A stretch of 38,118 nt of DNA from Rubrivivax sp. Its GTDB lineage: Bacteria; Pseudomonadota; Gammaproteobacteria; Burkholderiales; Burkholderiaceae_C. Where the stretch lies: contig JAEUPF010000103.1 of assembly GCA_016790425.1 (NCBI GenBank), positions 1 through 38,118 on the forward strand. The letters are read 5' to 3'. A model generated the notes under the pieces. The model did no database searches. It saw only the letters and a list, made by a program, of their open reading frames with translations, and had not been told where the DNA came from. The first letter of the stretch is position 1; each line of letters opens with the position of its first letter. The position numbers and the translations under genes are program-made. Positions 17,452-25,917 of the stretch are shown one piece after another.

Positions 17452-18036
17452 TCAACGTGAAGGCGGGCGCAACGCGGGCCCCGCCTGCGCCGGCGGCTTG
17501 AACAGGAAGACCCACTGCGACACCTCGGCGGCGCCGGCGAAGCCGGCGTAGCGCTCGGGGAACCGGGCCCGCTTCAGCGGCTGCACGCTGGCCAGGCTGT
17601 GCACGCCGGCCAGGCGGCCGCCGATGCGCACGAAGCCCCAATCGGGTTCGCCGAAGGGGTCGGCGTAGGCGCGGCGCAGGTGCTGCACCGGCTGCGGATA
17701 GCGATCGTCCAGCAGCAGCTGCGAGATGCTGGCCGGCAGGATGCGCGGCGTGCCCGGCGGCGCGCCCCAGTAGTAGCGCTCGATGGCCTGCCGGTACTGG
17801 TCGCCGGCGAACAGCAGCTCCTGCTCGCGCTCGCGCTGGCGTGTGGTGGCGCTGACCTCGACCACGGCCATCAGCGCCAGGCCCATCAGGCCCATCGCCA
17901 GCAGCAGCGCCAGCAGCACGACGCCGCGGCGCGGCGCGCGTGCCGCACGCGCCGCGCGTGTCGAACGCGGCGCGGGAGGCGCACACCCCGCACGCGGCGA
18001 ACGGGCAGGACGGCAAGGGGCCAGCGGCGCTCGCAC
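17452..18036 (-). CDS. GspK/PulG-like minor pseudopilin lacking Glu5 (194 aa)
   Basis: A 38-residue basic leader ends in RAPRRG, followed by a hydrophobic helix (VVLLALLLAMGLMGLALMAVV), the form of a class III prepilin. The residue at mature position 5 is Leu, not the usual Glu, a feature known for the GspK tip pseudopilin. The rest (EREQELLFAGDQYRQAIERYYW, LASVQPLKRARFPE, GAAEVSQWVFLF) is far shorter than a full GspK of ~320 residues. GTG at 18036 starts one base after the preceding stop. It is likely a minor, tip-located pseudopilin of the system. Confidence 0.78.
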   Translation of the reverse strand: MRAPLAPCRPARSPRAGCAPPAPRSTRAARAARAPRRGVVLLALLLAMGLMGLALMAVVEVSATTRQREREQELLFAGDQYRQAIERYYWGAPPGTPRILPASISQLLLDDRYPQPVQHLRRAYADPFGEPDWGFVRIGGRLAGVHSLASVQPLKRARFPERYAGFAGAAEVSQWVFLFKPPAQAGPALRPPSR

Positions 18037-18037
18037 G

Positions 18038-18427
18038 TCAGTTCGCTCCGCCGGCCGCCGCTTCGGGGGGCTGCACGTCGTAGACGCCCTTCTCGGGCTC
18101 CTGCGGCGGCACGATGCGCCAGTCGCTGCGCTCCGTCACCGGGTCCAGTGGCACTTCGCGCAGGTAGCGGCGCGCCACCAGCTCGTCCAGCGTCTCGGGG
18201 TAGCGGCCGCTGTCGGCGCGGAACTGGTCGATGGCGCCGCGCAGCGCGGCGATGTTCTGCCGGCGCACGTTCTCGCGCCCCTTGTCGATGCTGCCGAGGA
18301 AGCGCGGCGCGGCGATCGACAGCAGCAGGCCCACGAGGGCCATCACCACCACCAGCTCGATGAGCGTGAAGCCGCCGCCGCCGCTGCCGCGCCGGCTGAA
18401 ATCGACCCGCCTTTCACCACTGCTCAT
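18038..18427 (-). CDS. Type II secretion pseudopilin, GspG-like (129 aa)
   Basis: A 19-residue leader ends in GGGG, then the canonical FTLIELVVVMALVGLLLSIAAP segment with Glu at mature position 5. The C-terminal half (AIDQFRADSGRYPETLDEL, RYLREVPLDPVTERSDW) is the GspG-type layout. ATG at 18427 is chosen because GGGAG lies six bases upstream; a start at 18481 would overlap the preceding gene further. The preceding gene overlaps by 14 bases. Processing and methylation would need a prepilin peptidase, which is not encoded here. Confidence 0.88.
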   Translation of the reverse strand: MSSGERRVDFSRRGSGGGGFTLIELVVVMALVGLLLSIAAPRFLGSIDKGRENVRRQNIAALRGAIDQFRADSGRYPETLDELVARRYLREVPLDPVTERSDWRIVPPQEPEKGVYDVQPPEAAAGGAN

Positions 18428-18989
18428 AGCGGCTCCCGTCCAGCGCCACGGCGTTGGAGCTCGAGGCGACGTCGAAGACATCGCGCCCGCCGGCGTCCCA
18501 GGCGTCGCCGGCGCTGCCGTAGGCGCGCGTGCGCCATGTGGCCGCGGCGGCCAGCCGCCGGTCGGTGGCGAAAGGGTCGCGCGGCAACTGGCGCAGCAGC
18601 ACCAGCACGCCCGGCTCGCCCTCGGCGGCGCCCTGCACCGCCAGCGGCCGCGTCAGCACCTCCAGCGTCGGCGGGTAGCCCGACTCACTGGCCGCGCGCG
18701 GCAACTGGCCGGCGTCGACGGCGGCCTTGTATTGGTCGAGCGCGCCGCGGATGACGCGCAGCGAGCGCTTCAGCTCGGCTTCCTTGACGCGCGTGCTCGT
18801 CACTTCGGCCAGCGGCAGCGCCACCAGCGCCAGCACGCCCACCAGCGCCAGCGCGACGACGAGTTCCAGCAGCGTGAAGCCGCGCCGGGTGCCGCGCCGG
18901 GTGCCGCGCCCGGTGCCGCGGCGCTGAAGCCCGTGCACCCGGCGCGGCCGGCGCGTGGCGGGGTGGCCGAGCGAAGCGTTGCGCGTCAT
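18414..18989 (-). CDS. Type II secretion pseudopilin with long leader (191 aa)
   Basis: The 37-residue Arg-rich leader ends in GTRRG and is followed by FTLLELVVALALVGVLALVALP, with Glu at mature position 5. The globular part has the GspG-like pattern ALDQYKAAVDAGQLP and later LPRDPFATDRRLA and GRDVFDVASSSN. The ATG overlaps the secretin stop (ATGA). The leader just before the cleavage site is coded by a 12-bp tandem repeat (18879-18914). It likely acts as a minor or second major pseudopilin. Confidence 0.88.
   Translation of the reverse strand: MTRNASLGHPATRRPRRVHGLQRRGTGRGTRRGTRRGFTLLELVVALALVGVLALVALPLAEVTSTRVKEAELKRSLRVIRGALDQYKAAVDAGQLPRAASESGYPPTLEVLTRPLAVQGAAEGEPGVLVLLRQLPRDPFATDRRLAAAATWRTRAYGSAGDAWDAGGRDVFDVASSSNAVALDGSRYEQW
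18879..18914. repeat. 12-bp tandem repeat at a prepilin cleavage site
   Basis: Three units of GCCGCGCCGGGT (the third with one change) code the repeated Gly-Thr-Arg-Arg of the prepilin leader, ending exactly at the cleavage glycine. Unit number alters leader length without changing frame. Confidence 0.8.
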
Positions 18990-21703
18990 GGCGTCGTCTT
19001 CAGCCGCAGCGGCGCACCGCGGGAAAGGCGCAGCGGCTGGTTGTCCTCACCTTTGGCGTCGAGCGCGCTCACGAGCAACTGCGTCTGCGCGCGCGGGCTC
19101 ACGGCGGCAAAGGTGAGGGCCACCAGCGGCCGCTCGCTGACCGGCGCCGCCTTCGGGAACTGCAGCGCGATCTCGACGCGCCCGACGAGTGGGTCGACGC
19201 GCACCGGCTGCAGCGTGGCGCCGGCCGCTGCGGCGGTGACGGCCAGCGCGGCGTCGACGAAGCGCATCACCAGCGGGTCGTAGCGCACCACCAGCGGCCA
19301 GCGGCGCAGCGCCGGCAGTTCGATCGCGGCCACCTCGGCAGTGAACGGGGCGCCGATCTGCGCTTGCCGCGGGCCGCTCCAGCGCAGCTCGCCGCCGCCA
19401 GCCATCGCCGGCAGGTCCGCCGGCTCGGCCTTCACCGATTCGGCGCCCGGCGCCTTGGCCGGCGGCGTGTTGGGCACCGGCGGCGCCGGCACCGCGGCCG
19501 GCGCGTAGATCGCCCCGGGCCGGATGGCCGGCGGGATCGTTGCGCGGTTGATCGGCACCGGCGGCGGCGCCGGCACCACCACTGCCGGCGGCGAGGCCGG
19601 CGCGCCTGGGCCGGCCGGCGTCCCGGGCGCCGGCAGCGCCGCGGCGGCGAGGCCGCCGGTCGAACTCGTCACCGGCGCGGCGGCGGCCGGCGCCGACGCT
19701 GCGGCGCCGGGGGCGGGCGCCGCACCCGGTGTGGCCGGTGCGGAAGGTCCGGCGCCGCCTTCGCCCGCCGCGCCCGGGACAGCGGTGCCGCCGGGGCTCG
19801 TGAACGGGCTGCCGGCAGCGCCGCCGTTGCCTTGGCCGGCGCCGTTGCCGACCCCCGACAGCGGCGCGCCAGGCATCGCGCCCACCGAGTCCAGCCGCAG
19901 CGGCCGTACGCGGATGGCCGCTTCGGTGCCCGAGTAGACCTCGTGCGTCTCGGCCGTGGCCACCGCGGGCGGGCGGATGATGCGCGGCGTGATCGACAGC
20001 ATGATCTCCTTCTTGCTGCCGCTGCCGGTGTTGTTGCCGAACAGCATGCCCACCACCGGCAGGTGCCCCAGGCCCGGCAGCTTGGCCGCCGTGTTGCGCT
20101 CGTCGTCGGAGATCAGGCCGGCGAGCACCTGCGTCTCGCCGTCGCGCAGGCGCAGCGCCGTGGAGGCGTTGCGGGTGCCGATCTGGTAGGCCAGCGATCC
20201 CGACGGCCCGGCGATCTCGCGCGTGATGCTGCTCACTTCGAGGCTGACGCGCACGCCCACCTCCTGGTCGCTGTAGACCTGCGGCTCGAAGTCGAGCTTG
20301 AGGCCGACCTCCTGGTACTGCACGGTGCCGGTGACGACCGAGCCGCCGGTGGTCACCGGCGTCACGGTGTTGGTGATGATCGGCACGCGGTCGCCGATGA
20401 GCACGCGCGCCTTCTCCTTGTTGCGCGCGCGCAGGCGCGGGCTCGACAGCAGGTTGGCGTCGGTGTCCTGCAGGCGGAAGTTGATGCCGGCGGTCAGGCC
20501 GCTGGCGAGCAGGTTGTCGCGCGTCAGCGCGCGCAGCGTGCCCACGGTGAGCTGGCCGTTGGCGTCGGTGGGGGTGGCCAGGCCGATGCCCTCGGGGAAC
20601 TGGACGCCGATGTTGCTCAGGCGGTCGCGCGAGACTTCCAGCACTTCCACTTCGAGCATCACCTCGGGCTCGGCCACGTCGTGCGCGGCGATGACCTTGG
20701 CCGCCACGGCGATGGCGTCGGGCGTGTCGCGCACGACGAGGGTGCCGTTCTTCTCGTCGATCATCACGTCCTTGAGCTTGAGCACCGTCTTCAGCACGCC
20801 CTGGATGTGCTTGGGGTCGCCGCTGGCGATGTGGAAGGTGCGCACGACGAGATCCTGGTACTCCTTGTGCTTGGCGGCGGTGGCGGGGTAGACGAAGAGC
20901 GTGCTGCCGTTGAGCACCTTCTTGTCGAGCTGGTTCTGCAGCAGGATCAGGTCGACGGCGTCCTCGACGGCGGCGTCCTTGACGAAGATGGTGGTCTTCA
21001 GGTCGGGCTTGACGTCGCGGTCGAGGACGACGTTCAGGCCGGTGGTGCGCGCCAGCGCCTCGAACACCATGCGCAGGTTGGCTTCGCGGAACTGCAGCGT
21101 CACCGGACGCCGCATCACCGACGCGGCAGCTTGCTGCGCTTGGCGAGCCACCGCCTGCTGCTCCAGCAGCGCACCGACTTCGCGCTTGAGCGCCAGCGCG
21201 CCGGCGTGCGCGCCGTTGATGGCCAGCGCGCGCGTGACGAGGTCCTGCGCCGCCTCGGCGCGCTTGTCCTTGAGCTGCGCGCGGGCCTGCTCCAGCCAGC
21301 GGCCGATGACCGCGTCCTGCTCCAGTGCGGCCAGACCGACGACGGCGCGGTCGAGGCCCGGCGAGACCTTGAGCGCCTGCTGGTACAGGACTCTGGCCTG
21401 TGCCGCGTCGCCGGCGCCGCGGGCCTCGTCGGCGCGCGTGACCAGCTCGCGTGCGATGCCGGCCTGGGCGTTCAACAGGTCCAGCTTGTAGCGCGGGTTG
21501 CCGGGGTCGCTGGCGGCGGCTTCCTGCAATTGCCGCAGGCCCTGCTCGCGCTGGCCGGCGGCGAGTGCGGCCATGCCTTCGCGGTGCATGCGCTCGGCGG
21601 CGCAGCCGGCCAGCAGCGCCAGTGCCAAGGCGGCGGCGGCGCGGCGAGCCCAGGGCCCGCGGCGCGGGCGGCGCGGCGGGGCGATCGGCGGCGGTCGGTT
21701 CAT
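18986..21703 (-). CDS. gspD: Secretin (GspD/PilQ-like lipoprotein) with C-terminal cohesin-like domain (905 aa)
   Basis: ATG at 21703 has GGGAG six bases upstream. The signal sequence ends in the lipobox LAGC (Cys34). Residues ~40-190 are TPR-like helices; ~196-275 is an N0/STN domain (RPVTLQFREANLRMVFEALA, LNVVLDRDVKPDLKTTIFV); N1/N2-type repeats follow (SGDPKHIQGVLKTVLKLKD). The secretin core lies at ~400-576 (VGLKLDFEPQV, DGETQVLAGLISDDE, LPGLGHLPVVGMLFG, EIMLSITPRII). After a ~190-residue Pro/Ala/Gly linker, residues ~770-900 look like a cohesin-type beta-sandwich (LVVRYDPLVMRFVDAAL, RPLVALTFAAVSP). It forms the outer-membrane pore. A TPR-bearing lipoprotein secretin is typical of atypical T2SS and MSHA-type systems rather than classical GspD. 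Confidence 0.93.
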   Translation of the reverse strand: MNRPPPIAPPRRPRRGPWARRAAAALALALLAGCAAERMHREGMAALAAGQREQGLRQLQEAAASDPGNPRYKLDLLNAQAGIARELVTRADEARGAGDAAQARVLYQQALKVSPGLDRAVVGLAALEQDAVIGRWLEQARAQLKDKRAEAAQDLVTRALAINGAHAGALALKREVGALLEQQAVARQAQQAAASVMRRPVTLQFREANLRMVFEALARTTGLNVVLDRDVKPDLKTTIFVKDAAVEDAVDLILLQNQLDKKVLNGSTLFVYPATAAKHKEYQDLVVRTFHIASGDPKHIQGVLKTVLKLKDVMIDEKNGTLVVRDTPDAIAVAAKVIAAHDVAEPEVMLEVEVLEVSRDRLSNIGVQFPEGIGLATPTDANGQLTVGTLRALTRDNLLASGLTAGINFRLQDTDANLLSSPRLRARNKEKARVLIGDRVPIITNTVTPVTTGGSVVTGTVQYQEVGLKLDFEPQVYSDQEVGVRVSLEVSSITREIAGPSGSLAYQIGTRNASTALRLRDGETQVLAGLISDDERNTAAKLPGLGHLPVVGMLFGNNTGSGSKKEIMLSITPRIIRPPAVATAETHEVYSGTEAAIRVRPLRLDSVGAMPGAPLSGVGNGAGQGNGGAAGSPFTSPGGTAVPGAAGEGGAGPSAPATPGAAPAPGAAASAPAAAAPVTSSTGGLAAAALPAPGTPAGPGAPASPPAVVVPAPPPVPINRATIPPAIRPGAIYAPAAVPAPPVPNTPPAKAPGAESVKAEPADLPAMAGGGELRWSGPRQAQIGAPFTAEVAAIELPALRRWPLVVRYDPLVMRFVDAALAVTAAAAGATLQPVRVDPLVGRVEIALQFPKAAPVSERPLVALTFAAVSPRAQTQLLVSALDAKGEDNQPLRLSRGAPLRLKTTP

Positions 21704-22275
21704 CAGCGGCTCCCGGGAGGCAGCGGCAGCGACTGGGCCTGCTGCAGCGGCAGATAGACGAAGTCGACGGTGGTCGCCGTGACGTTGGCCAGGCGGTAGC
21801 GGCGCCCGGCGAGTTCGTCGCCGCGGCGCGCCACGATCAGCTCGTCGCCCAGCGCCAGCAGCACCTTGGGGCCGCCGCCGTCGGCCTCGATGAAGCCGAC
21901 GAAAGTGAACGGCAGCGGTGGCGCCTTCGGTGGCGGTGGTGGGGGCGCTGGCGGCGGTGGTGGTGTCGGCGGGGCCGGCTTGGGCGGCGGTGGTGGCGGC
22001 GGCGCCCAGCTGCGCCGCGCGAAGAGATCGACCGCCGCGGCCTCGGCTTGCGCGCTGCTGGCGAGGCGACCGGCGGTGGCGCGTGCCGGTGCCGGAGCCG
22101 GTGCGGCGGCGCGTGCGGCAGCGCTCGCGCCGGCCGACGCCGCGGTTGCCGGCGCGGCGGCCGCGGCCAGCGCCGGCTGCGCAACGGTGAGCGCCAGCAG
22201 CGTCGCTGCGAGGGCAGCGCGGGCGGTGTGCGCCGTGTGCGCCGTGAATCGGGCGGCGGTGTCGTGGCACCTCAT
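21703..22275 (-). CDS. PilP/GspC-like periplasmic linker protein, proline-rich (190 aa)
   Basis: ATG at 22275 overlaps the preceding stop (ATGA), and its own stop shares one base with the secretin ATG. An N-terminal signal-like hydrophobic stretch (AATLLALTVAQPALA) is followed by Ala-rich sequence and a block of almost pure Pro with Lys (~100-125). The C-terminal ~65 residues (FTFVGFIEADGGGPKVLLAL, GDELIVARRGDEL, YLPLQQAQSLPLP) match the small beta-domain of PilP and the GspC homology region, which contact the secretin N0 domain. It probably links the inner-membrane platform to the secretin. I recall homologues in betaproteobacterial genomes labelled 'secretion system X'. Confidence 0.78.
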   Translation of the reverse strand: MRCHDTAARFTAHTAHTARAALAATLLALTVAQPALAAAAAPATAASAGASAAARAAAPAPAPARATAGRLASSAQAEAAAVDLFARRSWAPPPPPPPKPAPPTPPPPPAPPPPPPKAPPLPFTFVGFIEADGGGPKVLLALGDELIVARRGDELAGRRYRLANVTATTVDFVYLPLQQAQSLPLPPGSR

Positions 22276-22871
22276 GGCTCGGCCCGCTGGTAGTGGAAGC
22301 TCAAGCGCACGCGCACCTGCAGTTCGCGGCTGCCGATGTGGCTGCGCTCCAGGCGCAGGTCGTCCAGCGCCACATGTGGCAGCCGTTCGAGCACGCTGCG
22401 CGTGAACGCCTTCACTTCCGGGTAGCCGGCGGTGAGCGGGAAGGTGGCGCTCACGGTCACCCAGGACGACTCGGCCAGCGCACGCAACTGGTACTCGCCG
22501 TTCGCCAGTTCGACGCGGTGCAGGTCGGCCACCTCGAAAACGGCGCGCAGGTCGGCCGGGTGCTGGCGCATCGGCGGCAGCGCGCGCAGCGTCTGCTGCG
22601 CGGTGGCGGCATCGAGCCGCGGCCGCAGCTGCTGCAGCTCGCGCGCCTGCTGCTCCAGCTTCAGGATCGAAGCATCGATGGCCGGGCGCCGCATCGCGTG
22701 CCAGGCGGCGAAGGCCATTGCCAGCGCGAGCACGAGCACGGCCGCGGGGCCGAAGCGGCCGAGCCGCCGGTGCAGCGGCCAGGCGGCGCGGCGCAGCGTC
22801 GCGCGCCACTCGCCACGCGCCAGTGTGTGCGGCAACGCGCGCGCCGCGTCGCGCAGCAGCGTGAGGCTCAT
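22272..22871 (-). CDS. PilO-like inner-membrane platform protein (199 aa)
   Basis: One transmembrane helix (FGPAAVLVLALAMAFAAWHA, ~40-60) follows a basic cytoplasmic N-terminus. A coiled-coil segment (ASILKLEQQARELQQLRPRLD) and a ferredoxin-like periplasmic domain (WVTVSATFPLTAGYPEVKAF, LQVRVRLSFHY) complete the PilO/GspM layout. ATG overlaps the preceding stop by four bases. It should pair with the PilN-like protein in the inner-membrane alignment subcomplex. Confidence 0.8.
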   Translation of the reverse strand: MSLTLLRDAARALPHTLARGEWRATLRRAAWPLHRRLGRFGPAAVLVLALAMAFAAWHAMRRPAIDASILKLEQQARELQQLRPRLDAATAQQTLRALPPMRQHPADLRAVFEVADLHRVELANGEYQLRALAESSWVTVSATFPLTAGYPEVKAFTRSVLERLPHVALDDLRLERSHIGSRELQVRVRLSFHYQRAEP

Positions 22872-23401
22872 GGCGCCGCCCCCCACGACGCCTGCACCTG
22901 GAAGCGCACACCGCGCCCGCCGGCTTCGGCCGGCACCGGCTGGTGCATCAGCAGCAGCACCTCGGACAGCCGGCCCTCGGCCTGTAGCGCCTCCAGGAAG
23001 CCGAGCATCGCCTGGCGGCTGCGCGCCTCGAGCTGCAGCCGCACGGCGCGCTTGGAAGCGGTGGGCTCGACACCCAGCACGGCGACATCGCGGCTGAGCC
23101 CGCCTTCGAGCGAGCGCAGCAGGTGGTCCCAAGGCGTGTCGAGATCGCGCCGCAGATTCGCCAGCGCGCGGCGGGCGCGCTCCTCGGCGGGCTCAACGCG
23201 CTGCGGCGGCTTCGCCGCGCGCGCCCGCGCCTGCGCCGAATCGAGCGCCGCGTTGGCCTCGCGCAGGCGCACCATGTCCTCCTCGACGTAGCGCACGGCG
23301 CCGACGGCGGCCAGCAGCGCCAGCGCCACGGCCGCGAGCGACGCCACCGGCCAGCGCCGCCGCGGCGGCGCCAGGTCGAGGTCGATCGGCGGCAGCCTCA
23401 C
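22868..23401 (-). CDS. PilN-like inner-membrane platform protein (177 aa)
   Basis: GTG at 23401 overlaps the stop of the preceding gene (GTGA). The short cytoplasmic N-terminus contains LPPIDLDLAPPRRRW, like the conserved INLLP segment of PilN that docks into PilM. A single transmembrane helix follows (VASLAAVALALLAAVGAV), then a coiled coil (EEDMVRLREANAALDSAQAR) and a ferredoxin-like domain ending in VRFQVQASW. Role: inner-membrane anchor and scaffold of the secretion machine. Confidence 0.8.
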   Translation of the reverse strand: MRLPPIDLDLAPPRRRWPVASLAAVALALLAAVGAVRYVEEDMVRLREANAALDSAQARARAAKPPQRVEPAEERARRALANLRRDLDTPWDHLLRSLEGGLSRDVAVLGVEPTASKRAVRLQLEARSRQAMLGFLEALQAEGRLSEVLLLMHQPVPAEAGGRGVRFQVQASWGAAP

Positions 23402-24177
23402 GCCGCTGCTCCTTGCGCCCGCAGCGCCACGCGCTGCACATGCCAGGGCGCGCAGCGGCGTTCGTCGACCGGCGCCGCGGTGAGCAGGATGCGGCGCGTG
23501 CGCTCGTCGATGGCGTCGCCGTGGCGGGCGAGCAAGCGCTGCGCCGACTGGTTCAACGTGCCGGCGCTGCCGTCCACCGCCTCGCGGCCGAGCGCGGCCA
23601 TCGAGCCGCGCCGCATGTGTACGAAGACCCCCTGGCCGCCGTGCAGCCAGGCGACGACGCCGTCGCGCAGCTCCACGGTGGCGGCGGCGGCGTTCCAGGC
23701 GCGCGCGAACGCCGGCTCCATGCGCGCGAGCGTGGCCTGGTACTGCGCCAGCGCCTCGTGCACGGCACGCACGAACGCCTCGGGCACCGCCAGCAGCAGC
23801 GCATGACGGCCATCGGCCTGCAACTGCCAGCGCAGCGCCTGCGCCGCCGCGTCCTCGCCGAAGATCTCCTCGGCGCTGGCCTGCATCAGGGCGCGGACGA
23901 CGCGCTCGGGCTGGCTCGCGAAATCGCCTTGCACGACGTCGAGCCAGCACAGCGGATCGTCCAGCAGCACCTGCACCGGCCAGCCGCCGCGTGGCGGTGC
24001 CCCGGCCTGGCCGAGCGCCTCGGCCAGCACCTCGGCCACCGCGGCTTGCAGCTCGGCCGGCGGCATGCCGACGCTGACCGCGCGCTCGGCGCGCGCCATG
24101 CGCGGGCCCGACCCGCACACCTCGATGCCGGCGGCACCCAGGGTCAGTTCAATGGCGGCCGTGGGTCGGCGTGACAC
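23398..24177 (-). CDS. PilM/GspL-like cytoplasmic platform protein, divergent (259 aa)
   Basis: GTG at 24177 lies seven bases after GAGGAGG, one of the best ribosome-binding sites in the operon, and overlaps the GspE gene by 29 bases. The position before the PilN- and PilO-like genes and fragments such as VPEAFVRAVHEALAQYQATL and RMEPAFARAW fit the actin-like PilM/GspL cytoplasmic domain. The N-terminal nucleotide-binding motif of PilM is poorly conserved (AAIELTLGAAGIEVCGSG). It would link the GspE ATPase to the membrane components. The assignment rests mainly on gene order and size. Confidence 0.65.
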   Translation of the reverse strand: MSRRPTAAIELTLGAAGIEVCGSGPRMARAERAVSVGMPPAELQAAVAEVLAEALGQAGAPPRGGWPVQVLLDDPLCWLDVVQGDFASQPERVVRALMQASAEEIFGEDAAAQALRWQLQADGRHALLLAVPEAFVRAVHEALAQYQATLARMEPAFARAWNAAAATVELRDGVVAWLHGGQGVFVHMRRGSMAALGREAVDGSAGTLNQSAQRLLARHGDAIDERTRRILLTAAPVDERRCAPWHVQRVALRAQGAAA

Positions 24178-25909
24178 GCTTGACCTCCTCGAGCGTGGTG
24201 TGGCCGGCGTGCGCCAGCGCCAGCGCCGCTTCGCGCAGGCCGACGAAGCCTGCGGCCACGGCGGCCTGGCGGATGCGGCTGACGGGCGCGCGCTGCACCA
24301 TCAGCTCGCGCAGCGGGTCGGTGAGGTGCAGCGTCTCGGCGATGGCGACGCGGCCGCTGTAGCCGCTGCCACGGCAGGCGGTGCAGCCGACCCCGCGCTT
24401 CCATTGCGGCGGCGCGCCGGCCGCGTCGCCATCGGCGGCAGCGACTTCGCAGACGTCACCGGCGGCCACGCCGCAGGCGGCCAGCAGTGCGGGCGCGGGC
24501 GTGTACGGCTCGGCGCACGCGGTGCAATTGCGGCGCATCAGCCGCTGCGCCAGCACGCCGGTGAGCGCCGAGACCAGGTTGTACGCGTCGACGCCCATGT
24601 TGGCGAAGCGGCCGATGACGTCGAACACGTTGTTCGCGTGCACCGTGGTGAACACCTGGTGGCCGGTGAGCGCCGCCTGCACCGCGATCTGCGCCGTCTC
24701 GGCGTCGCGGATCTCGCCGACCATGATCTTGTCCGGGTCGTGGCGCAGGATGCTGCGCAGGCCGCGCGCGAAGGTCAGGCCCTTCTTCTCGTTGACCGGG
24801 ATCTGCAGGATGCCGGGGAGTTGGTACTCGACCGGGTCCTCGATCGTGATGATCTTGTCCAGGCCCGTGTTGATCTCGCCGAGCACGCCGTACAGCGTCG
24901 TCGTCTTGCCGCTGCCGGTGGGGCCGGTGACGAGCAGCAGGCCGTAGGGCTGGTCGGCCAGTTCGCGCACGAAGGCGAGCACGGACGGCTCGAAGCCCAG
25001 CGTGTCCAGCGTCAGCCGGCGCATCGTGCCGGCCAGGTGGGCGCGGTCGAGCACGCGCAGCACCGCGTCCTCGCCGAACAGGTTGGGCATCACCGAGACG
25101 CGGAAGTCGATGTCGCGGCCCTGCGCGCGCACGGCGAAGCGGCCGTCCTGCGGCACGCGGCGCTCGGCGATGTCGAGCTCGGCCAGCACCTTGATGCGCG
25201 ACAGCGCCTGGTCGGCCATCGCCGCGTCGGCGATCTGCTGCACCACCTCGAGCACGCCGTCGATGCGGTATTTGACGACGAGGCCGCTGCCGCTGGTCTC
25301 GAAGTGGATGTCGCTGGCGTTGGCGCGCAGCGCGTCGTGCAGCATCGAGTCCACCAGGCGCACGACCGGGCTGGCGGCGGCGTCGATCTCGGCCAGCGAG
25401 AGGTTGATGTCGACCTGCGCGCCGGCCGGCGCGCCGCTGCCCGCGGCGCCGGCGATGCGCAGCGAATCCTTGGCGCGCATCTGGTGCTCGGCGCGCGCCA
25501 GCAGCGCGCGCAGATCCTCGGGCGTGGCCAGCAGCGTGCGCGTGCGCGTCGCCGTGCGCAGCCGCAGGTCGAGCCAGGCCGCCAGGCGCGCATCGGTGGG
25601 GTCGGTCAACACCACCAGCGTGTGGCTGCTGCCCTGCACGGTGCCCACCACCACCTGCCGGCGCTGGCATTCGGCAAAGCTGATGCGGCCGAAGTCCGGC
25701 GACAACTGGCGCAGGTTGGCCGGGCTCGCGGCATCGAGACCGAAGAAGGTGGCCGCCTGCGGCAGCAGCGTGGCCACGTCGACGCCGGCCTGGCGCGCCA
25801 GCCACGGCAGCCGCTGCCCCGGCTCGCTGTAGGCGATGGCCTCGCGCACGGCGGCCGCGGTGACCCAGGCGCCGGGGGCGCTGGTGGCGGCCGAGGGGGC
25901 GAGGCTCAC
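24149..25909 (-). CDS. gspE: Type II secretion ATPase GspE (586 aa)
   Basis: The Walker A motif GPTGSGKT is at residues 329-336, with an Asp-box and Walker B region DKIMVGEIRDAETAQIA following. A C-terminal zinc-binding pair, Cys462-x2-Cys465 and Cys509-x2-Cys512, is intact as in GspE/PilB. The N-terminal MshEN-like domain begins near residue 20 (AIAYSEPGQRLPWLARQAGV). This hexameric cytoplasmic ATPase drives pseudopilus assembly. GTG at 25909, eight bases after the GspF stop, is the chosen start but lacks a good ribosome-binding site. Confidence 0.93.
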   Translation of the reverse strand: MSLAPSAATSAPGAWVTAAAVREAIAYSEPGQRLPWLARQAGVDVATLLPQAATFFGLDAASPANLRQLSPDFGRISFAECQRRQVVVGTVQGSSHTLVVLTDPTDARLAAWLDLRLRTATRTRTLLATPEDLRALLARAEHQMRAKDSLRIAGAAGSGAPAGAQVDINLSLAEIDAAASPVVRLVDSMLHDALRANASDIHFETSGSGLVVKYRIDGVLEVVQQIADAAMADQALSRIKVLAELDIAERRVPQDGRFAVRAQGRDIDFRVSVMPNLFGEDAVLRVLDRAHLAGTMRRLTLDTLGFEPSVLAFVRELADQPYGLLLVTGPTGSGKTTTLYGVLGEINTGLDKIITIEDPVEYQLPGILQIPVNEKKGLTFARGLRSILRHDPDKIMVGEIRDAETAQIAVQAALTGHQVFTTVHANNVFDVIGRFANMGVDAYNLVSALTGVLAQRLMRRNCTACAEPYTPAPALLAACGVAAGDVCEVAAADGDAAGAPPQWKRGVGCTACRGSGYSGRVAIAETLHLTDPLRELMVQRAPVSRIRQAAVAAGFVGLREAALALAHAGHTTLEEVKRVTPTHGRH

Positions 25910-25917
25910 GGCGCGGC

